Below, one piece after another: positions 6,490 through 10,554 of a DNA stretch of 10,554 nt. Source of the stretch: Amoeboradix gromovi. Taxonomy: Eukaryota > Sanchytriomycota > Sanchytriomycetes > Sanchytriales > Sanchytriaceae. Positions within the stretch are counted from its first letter, which is position 1. The number at the start of each line of letters is the position of its first letter. Position numbers and translations under genes: made by a program. Location of the stretch: NCBI GenBank assembly GCA_018985225.1, contig JADGIF010000342.1, positions 1 to 10,554 of the forward strand. The letters run 5' to 3'. The notes under the pieces were generated by a model. The model was not told the DNA's origin. It saw only the letters and a program-made list of their open reading frames with translations, and did not search any database.

Positions 6490-7944
6490 CTATTTATTTT
6501 GCTTCTTCAAATTTACTCTCTTCTTTGCTAACTTCTTCGCCTCCGTTTCTTTTTTTGATTTGTTGGCGATAATGTGGCCAAGTAACCTTCTGTCTTTTTG
6601 AGTCATAGAAGCTTTTGCTACTTCTTTCTTAAGTGCAATAGACTCTTCACTTATCTGATTGTTGAGCTCCTCAGATTCCTTTACAATGAATCCCGTTTCC
6701 TCTTCTTCAGAATTATTGAGTGCATCCATTTCCTCTTCTCTCATTATTTGTTGCTCTGCGCTATCTACCATTTCAGCAGTCGCTAATGTTCCGCTTGCAT
6801 CTTCAAACGGAGATACGTGAGATGGTAACAACTCACCAGCACGATATCCATCATAGGCGATCAATTTGCCGGCATTTAGGCAGTCTATAATATATTGCGG
6901 TTGAACCGCTCTGCCATTTTCATATACAAGTTTTAATAAGCTCAAAGGCTTGTCACAAACCTCGATAACATCAGTTTCCTCAATAACTGCCTCTGCATAC
7001 AAAACTTTACCGCCACAGCATTCGATTATGAATTTAAATAAGCTTCTAGGGATTTCTCTATGCAATACGAATGTTTTTGATTGGAAAAGAGACGCATTCT
7101 TGCTGGCATGAAATAATGCTTTGTTAACATCGAAATCTTTCAAGGTGATATCAGCATCAGATGGCTCTGCAGCGGAGTCCATAGCAACAGATTCCAGAGT
7201 TTTTGGAACAGCTGCAGTCTCTGTTAACGGAAATTCAAACTTGTTTAGTTTTGCCATTTTAAACAAAAAGTGTTCCATAACACATTGATAGTACATATGA
7301 AATGTCGTCATAACCTTGTAATCGACATCAATATCTTCTACTTGACTAGCATGTAATGGAACAACATAAGTAATCGGTTGATCCTGCAAATAAAATTGAA
7401 TGTAAACACCTTTTATACTAATAAAAGACTTGGTGATTCCAATTTTCAGCTTTTTTAGGAGCAGCTCAAATTGGTCTAGCAATTCTTCTGTCTTTTGGAT
7501 CTCTTTACTTCCAATATATTCATTACATGGCAAATACTTCACGCAATACAGCAAACTTAGAATATCGTCTAAATCGTACCAAATATTGTAGAATTTAGGG
7601 TAATTCTGTTGGATAATTTTTGGCATTTGGCGCAAAATTAAATTGTTAACTTGCTCCATGTAATTTTCGTAAATTGCGTTGTCCTTGTGATAGTAATGGA
7701 TGCATTTTCTTTTAAGAATTTTCAACTCGCGAATAACTGGCACTAAAGGATGGTTGTTCAGAAACTTTATATCCTTTTGTAAAAAAAGCTGTTGCTGTTT
7801 TACTAATTTAGGTGAAATGTGCAGTAAAATACACATCATACGGAACTCGCTCAGACTAACCTGCAAGTATTTCACTGCTTGATTACGACTCAACATTGCA
7901 GAGTCGCCGGATGGTTTTACGAGATTAAACATTTTCGCTGACAT
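6490..7944 (-). CDS. NOP7: Pescadillo (Nop7), PeBoW-complex 60S assembly factor
   Basis: A 484-residue pescadillo homologue. With Erb1/BOP1 and Ytm1/WDR12 it forms the nucleolar PeBoW complex that matures 27S pre-rRNA and large-subunit precursors. The Pescadillo N-terminal domain covers about 1-235: SRNQAVKYLQVSLSEFRMMC (19-38), QKDIKFLNNHPLV (56-68), ISIKGVYIQFYLQDQPITYVVP (175-196, the family's IKG-Y...TWIVP segment) and FHMYYQCVMEHFLFKMAKLN (215-234). A BRCT domain covers about 286-380 (SLFQSKTFVLHREIPRS, GGKVL, VQPQYIIDCLNAGKL) and ends in the conserved LPSHVSPF. The acidic stretch at 400-435 and a Lys-rich tail (449-484) follow the family plan. It is shorter than yeast Nop7 (605 aa) and human PES1 (588 aa) and quite divergent. 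No intron is needed. The ATG gives MSAKMFNLVK; Met5 is an alternative start. Confidence 0.93.
   Translation of the reverse strand: MSAKMFNLVKPSGDSAMLSRNQAVKYLQVSLSEFRMMCILLHISPKLVKQQQLFLQKDIKFLNNHPLVPVIRELKILKRKCIHYYHKDNAIYENYMEQVNNLILRQMPKIIQQNYPKFYNIWYDLDDILSLLYCVKYLPCNEYIGSKEIQKTEELLDQFELLLKKLKIGITKSFISIKGVYIQFYLQDQPITYVVPLHASQVEDIDVDYKVMTTFHMYYQCVMEHFLFKMAKLNKFEFPLTETAAVPKTLESVAMDSAAEPSDADITLKDFDVNKALFHASKNASLFQSKTFVLHREIPRSLFKFIIECCGGKVLYAEAVIEETDVIEVCDKPLSLLKLVYENGRAVQPQYIIDCLNAGKLIAYDGYRAGELLPSHVSPFEDASGTLATAEMVDSAEQQIMREEEMDALNNSEEEETGFIVKESEELNNQISEESIALKKEVAKASMTQKDRRLLGHIIANKSKKETEAKKLAKKRVNLKKQNK
6493..6498 (-). terminator. Poly(A) signal of NOP7, inside the last two codons
   Basis: The last two sense codons, AAT AAA (Asn-Lys), form a perfect AATAAA directly before the TAG stop (6492-6490). 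The signal is thus part of the coding sequence. Confidence 0.6.
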
Positions 7945-8347
7945 TTTCCGTGTTTTTTCCTGGATAATTTAATTAGTAAAATATCATAATTGGGAGACTA
8001 ATTGGCCTAGTACATAAGAAACTTTTGCTTCGATATCTGACTTTCTTGGTGTTTTCACGTTAAGCTGAACGCTGTATTCATGACAGAATTTGAGTTGTAA
8101 GTCATTGTTGTCTTAGCATTAGCATTCAGAAGCTGAAAAATAAAGTGAGAGCTTCTTGACAAACAATGACAATGATTATTTGCAACTTCGTAAAACATCA
8201 CTTTAAAAAACTAGATTTTATTTCACTCCTCCTACAGCTTTCCGCTCTTTTTAATATTCATGTACGCACCAGTTTCAATGTTTCTAGCGTAGCCATGGGC
8301 ATCTAAATTCGTGAATCACAAACATTGAGCAATCAATTTTAATATCA
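7945..8347. other. Divergent intergenic region between NOP7 and the LPMO-like gene
   Basis: This 403-base region must hold both promoters. No clear TATA pair is visible. On the minus strand a 47-codon ORF (8198-8055, starting MFYEVANNHCHC) overlaps another frame (8112-7984) reading EYSVQLNVKTPRKSDIEAKV and ending VLGQLVSQL. The two could be joined by removing 20 nt (GTCATGAATACAGCGTTCAG, 8084-8065), but the splice signals are poor. ACTAAT at 7977-7972 followed by TTATCCAG just before the NOP7 ATG resembles the end of a leader intron. All of this is weak. Confidence 0.3.
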
Positions 8348-10111
8348 TTGATTGGCCAGCAAGGAAAACAGATCAATTTAAGTTCCATTGCTCTTTCAGC
8401 TCTTATGTTCCAACTACTAACTGTCATCATGGCTGACTATATTATGGCTACTCCTTGTGGGCGAGATAACCCTTCTGGTCCATATAAAGAGATTAAAACT
8501 CAAAAGGTAAATAAACAACAAGAAAATAATTTAACAAATCAACAACAAAAGTTTGATGACGTTAACTACACAGATGGTCCACATCGTGTGCCTTTGTGGC
8601 CGTGTAGAGCTGCCCCAAATATGACCAAACCTCATGTGTGGAAACGAGGGCAAGTGATCACAGTAGAAACCCAAGGCAACAACTACCATGCTGCTTATAT
8701 GGAGTTAAACTTGTTTAAAGGCAACTTAGTTCATCAAGCTCTTACACCCACAAAAACAGGTGCTGGGTTTTCAAGGTCTGGAACCACAATTACTATCCCA
8801 ATCGACTTTCCTACCTGTGGGAAATCGGACGGCTGTTTTCTTCAATTTCATTTGTACTCTAGAGAGCCGCGCAACTATGTAACCTGCGCCGATTTCGTTC
8901 TCGAAGGCGATGTTCCTGGTGTTAAAGCAGAAGTTAACAGTGATTGCCCATCTAGCTCGGGGTCTTCGAGTTCCAATGACTATTACAAGGTACAAACAAA
9001 AGGCCAAAATGCTACTCAGGTAGTCATAAACCCTGTCAAAGTTAAATCCAAAATGCAATCAGTTGTTCATTACAATGATGCACACGTATTTGATGAGGTA
9101 TCAATGGATTACGAGCCTTATGGTGGTCAGTCCAAATCATATCCACCTAGCGCTCTCAAAATGTGGGATCTAACTCTACCTGCTGAGCATGGCAGAAACG
9201 GAATCTTGAAGAATACAATTCCAGTAGCTGAAAGAAACGTAAAGAAGGCGTTCAGAAAAGTTATCGAAGAACTCAGAGATGCTGCTGAAATACCTTTTCG
9301 ATGTTATCAGACAATGCAAATTGAGGAATATTCTAAACAAATATATGATTTAAATGGAAAGCCTGCTCAGATGATGATGGAAAACAAAGGTACACTAAGC
9401 TCTATTGGCTATTATCCCGCTGCTAAGAACATTGCGTATAGTGCAAATTTGTATTATAAACCCACTCCTGGTGATTATTTCACTCCAGAACGTAGCATGC
9501 AGTTGTTAAGTAACCCGCTCATTAGAGAAGATACAACTACATACATCGACATAGTTGGCAAGTGCGTTGACCAGTTGCATGATTCTGTAATGAAACTGGC
9601 TAAATCAAATGTTGATGACAAGTTGGCAAATCCCAACGCAAAGTTAGGGGATACAGAAGCAGAAAAACAAAAGGTTTTACAAGTTTGTGCTGCGCAGATA
9701 CAGTCTGCAGGCTATAAATGTGGTACTACCACGAATTATAAGCCTTCTTCGAATCCGGATAATATGGACAATATGGATAACAAAGGACAAACAACAATGG
9801 AACGGAAAAAACCAGCACCTGGAAAACCTGCAGAAATTACACATCCAAAAAGAGCAATGGCTAAACAAGCAGCACCATCATCCGTACCAGCCATTCCCAC
9901 ACAGACACACGTCGCACCATCATCACCACCATTGTCGACACAGACATATGTAGCATCACCACCCCTGCCGACACAGACACACGCCACAACACCAGATGAA
10001 ATAGTACATCATTTTGATGATACTTTCATAGGACTTGGATCAAACACATACAGTGGATCATCCAAGTTAATCTGGAGTTCTCTACTTTTCATATCTTTGC
10101 AGTTTTATTAA
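8348..10111 (+). CDS. Secreted GPI-type LPMO-like / chitin-binding type-4-like surface protein
   Basis: A 587-residue secreted protein. A signal peptide (hydrophobic 11-29, likely cut after ALMFQLLTVIMA) precedes DYIMATPCGR. In fungal LPMO-like and X325-like proteins the mature chain starts with His before a similar MxxPCxR; here that position is Asp30, so the copper-binding histidine brace is apparently missing. Residues 80-187 resemble the rest of that fold: WPCR, RGQVITVETQGNNYHAAY (100-117) and a final NYVTCADFVLEG (176-187). Residues 188-460 form a Cys-poor region I do not recognise. Then come a Lys/Pro linker, a Pro/Thr stalk with three TQT(H/Y)xA repeats (518-546), and a hydrophobic C-terminus (574-587) with small residues around 569-571, as for a GPI anchor. 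A non-catalytic cell-wall role is inferred. Residues 54-68 (Q/N rich) are bounded by GT and AG and could be a 45-nt intron. Confidence 0.72.
   Translation: MIGQQGKQINLSSIALSALMFQLLTVIMADYIMATPCGRDNPSGPYKEIKTQKVNKQQENNLTNQQQKFDDVNYTDGPHRVPLWPCRAAPNMTKPHVWKRGQVITVETQGNNYHAAYMELNLFKGNLVHQALTPTKTGAGFSRSGTTITIPIDFPTCGKSDGCFLQFHLYSREPRNYVTCADFVLEGDVPGVKAEVNSDCPSSSGSSSSNDYYKVQTKGQNATQVVINPVKVKSKMQSVVHYNDAHVFDEVSMDYEPYGGQSKSYPPSALKMWDLTLPAEHGRNGILKNTIPVAERNVKKAFRKVIEELRDAAEIPFRCYQTMQIEEYSKQIYDLNGKPAQMMMENKGTLSSIGYYPAAKNIAYSANLYYKPTPGDYFTPERSMQLLSNPLIREDTTTYIDIVGKCVDQLHDSVMKLAKSNVDDKLANPNAKLGDTEAEKQKVLQVCAAQIQSAGYKCGTTTNYKPSSNPDNMDNMDNKGQTTMERKKPAPGKPAEITHPKRAMAKQAAPSSVPAIPTQTHVAPSSPPLSTQTYVASPPLPTQTHATTPDEIVHHFDDTFIGLGSNTYSGSSKLIWSSLLFISLQFY
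9895..9985 (+). repeat. Degenerate Pro/Thr stalk repeats in the LPMO-like gene
   Basis: Three copies of a unit with core ACACAGACAYA encode PTQTHVA, STQTYVA and PTQTHAT, spaced 11-13 codons apart with Ser/Pro-rich spacers. Such tracts usually form O-glycosylated stalks that hold a surface domain away from the membrane and vary in copy number between strains. Confidence 0.65.
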
Positions 10112-10115
10112 TAAA
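10110..10115 (+). terminator. Poly(A) signal of the LPMO-like gene
   Basis: AATAAA overlaps the TAA stop codon (10109-10111). A second AATAAA lies at 10223-10228. Confidence 0.65.
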
Positions 10116-10366
10116 CATGTTGACTAACCAACTAGATCCTCTTCAAAACATTTTTTCCATTTCGCGATATTACAGTTTCCTATATGGTGTGGTTTATTTG
10201 AAACAGCTTGACTATTTTCTTGAATAAATCATTTATCGCGAATTTGTATATATTTTTTTATATATTTTTGTATCATTTCAAGACTTTTCCAGATTTTCCT
10301 AATAGCTTAAACACTCGATATTCTTCCTTTTCGCAAATGGTAAATCAGTTCTAAAGAAATAATTAA
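10112..10366. other. AT-rich spacer before the Fanzor fragment
   Basis: No gene seen. It contains a perfect 11-bp direct repeat TATATATTTTT (10247-10257 and 10259-10269). A possible 30-nt intron (GTAAAT...AATTAACAG, 10340-10369) ends just where the Fanzor-like frame begins; the frame to its left (YHFKTFPDFPNSLNTRYSSF) does not resemble Fanzor. Confidence 0.4.
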
Positions 10367-10554
10367 CAGGTACAGCATACAAAGACGTATGATCTAATAT
10401 GCTTACCCTCGTTCAATACGAGCCAGATGCTAAGTAGCTTGTCGAGCAAGGTCGCAAGAAACATGGCCACAATGTCCCATTACACATTCAAGGAACGCTT
10501 GAAGTTCAAGTGTAAGCAAAGAGGAAAGACGATGGTCGAATGCAATAAAGTATT
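10367..10554 (+). mobile_element. Fanzor (eukaryotic TnpB-like) RuvC-region fragment, cut by window end
   Basis: The frame is open from the stop at 10364-10366 to the window edge (62 full codons). It reads TKTYDLICLPSFNTSQM, then LSSKVARNMATMSHYTFKER, then LKFKCKQRGKTMVECNKV. This follows the C-terminal RuvC region of Fanzor/TnpB nucleases: a hydrophobic strand ending in LP-x-F, a basic helix, the typical SHY-x-F-x-x-RL-x-x-K helix and the strand leading to the zinc-finger TSKTC motif, which would lie just past the edge. Fanzors are RNA-guided DNA nucleases carried by eukaryotic transposons. The usual DxHxK segment and the RuvC-I Asp region are not upstream in this window, so the copy is 5'-truncated or split by an unseen intron. 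By alignment the Glu of the family's (V/S)EAYTS stretch is Lys here, suggesting an inactive copy. Confidence 0.75.

Noticed and set aside
9677-9987. Open frames in other frames and on the minus strand over the stalk repeats of the LPMO-like gene
   Set aside because: They come from the ACACAGACAC/CACCA repeats and overlap the clear plus-strand gene.
10262-10339. Upstream Fanzor exon (YHFKTFPDFPNSLNTRYSSF) joined through a 30-nt intron
   Set aside because: Splice signals are acceptable, but the residues do not resemble the DxHxK segment expected before the RuvC strand, so it was not included in the Fanzor call.
1-10554. tRNA genes, rRNA genes or a CRISPR array
   Set aside because: No T-loop GTTCGA-type motif in a cloverleaf context, no rRNA-like stretch and no regularly spaced repeats were seen.

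Overview
The window looks like nuclear DNA from a compact, AT-rich eukaryotic genome, most likely an early-diverging (zygomycete-grade) fungus. The evidence is three nucleolar ribosome-biogenesis genes, a class I cyclic nucleotide phosphodiesterase, a secreted GPI-type protein related to the fungal LPMO / chitin-binding type-4 superfamily, a spliceosomal intron, AATAAA poly(A) signals and a Fanzor (eukaryotic TnpB homologue) fragment. The lineage is inferred from gene content only; no rRNA or tRNA gene is present to fix it. The standard code fits: intact genes end in TAA or TAG and contain neither internally.

Layout, left to right: 1-562 holds no certain gene, only a doubtful minus-strand two-exon candidate. 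563-1501 (-) is SSF1/Peter Pan (Brix domain). 1532-2332 (+) is a stop-interrupted but otherwise open frame ending in a cysteine-rich 77-residue segment with its own AATAAA. 2434-2652 (-) is an unidentified 72-codon open segment. 3045-4902 (+) is a PDE9-like phosphodiesterase split by a 22-nt intron. 4932-5822 (-) is fibrillarin/NOP1, convergent with the PDE and 29 bp from it. 5823-6489 is a gap containing a textbook 50-nt intron signature on the minus strand. 6490-7944 (-) is pescadillo/NOP7. 7945-8347 separates it from the divergent 8348-10111 (+) LPMO-like surface protein. 10367-10554 (+) is a Fanzor RuvC fragment running off the right edge.

Functionally, SSF1, NOP1 and NOP7 all act in the nucleolus (60S precursor assembly and rRNA 2'-O-methylation) and all lie on the minus strand within 7.4 kb, interleaved with unrelated plus-strand genes. 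The PDE would terminate cAMP/cGMP signals. The LPMO-like protein probably sits on the cell surface and appears to lack the catalytic N-terminal histidine.

The most noteworthy points are the Fanzor relic with an apparent Glu-to-Lys change at a catalytic position, the 22-nt intron, and a consistent overlap or abutment of AATAAA with the stop codon in all five well-supported genes. Several gaps also carry protein-like but interrupted frames that could be decayed genes or genes split by very short introns.
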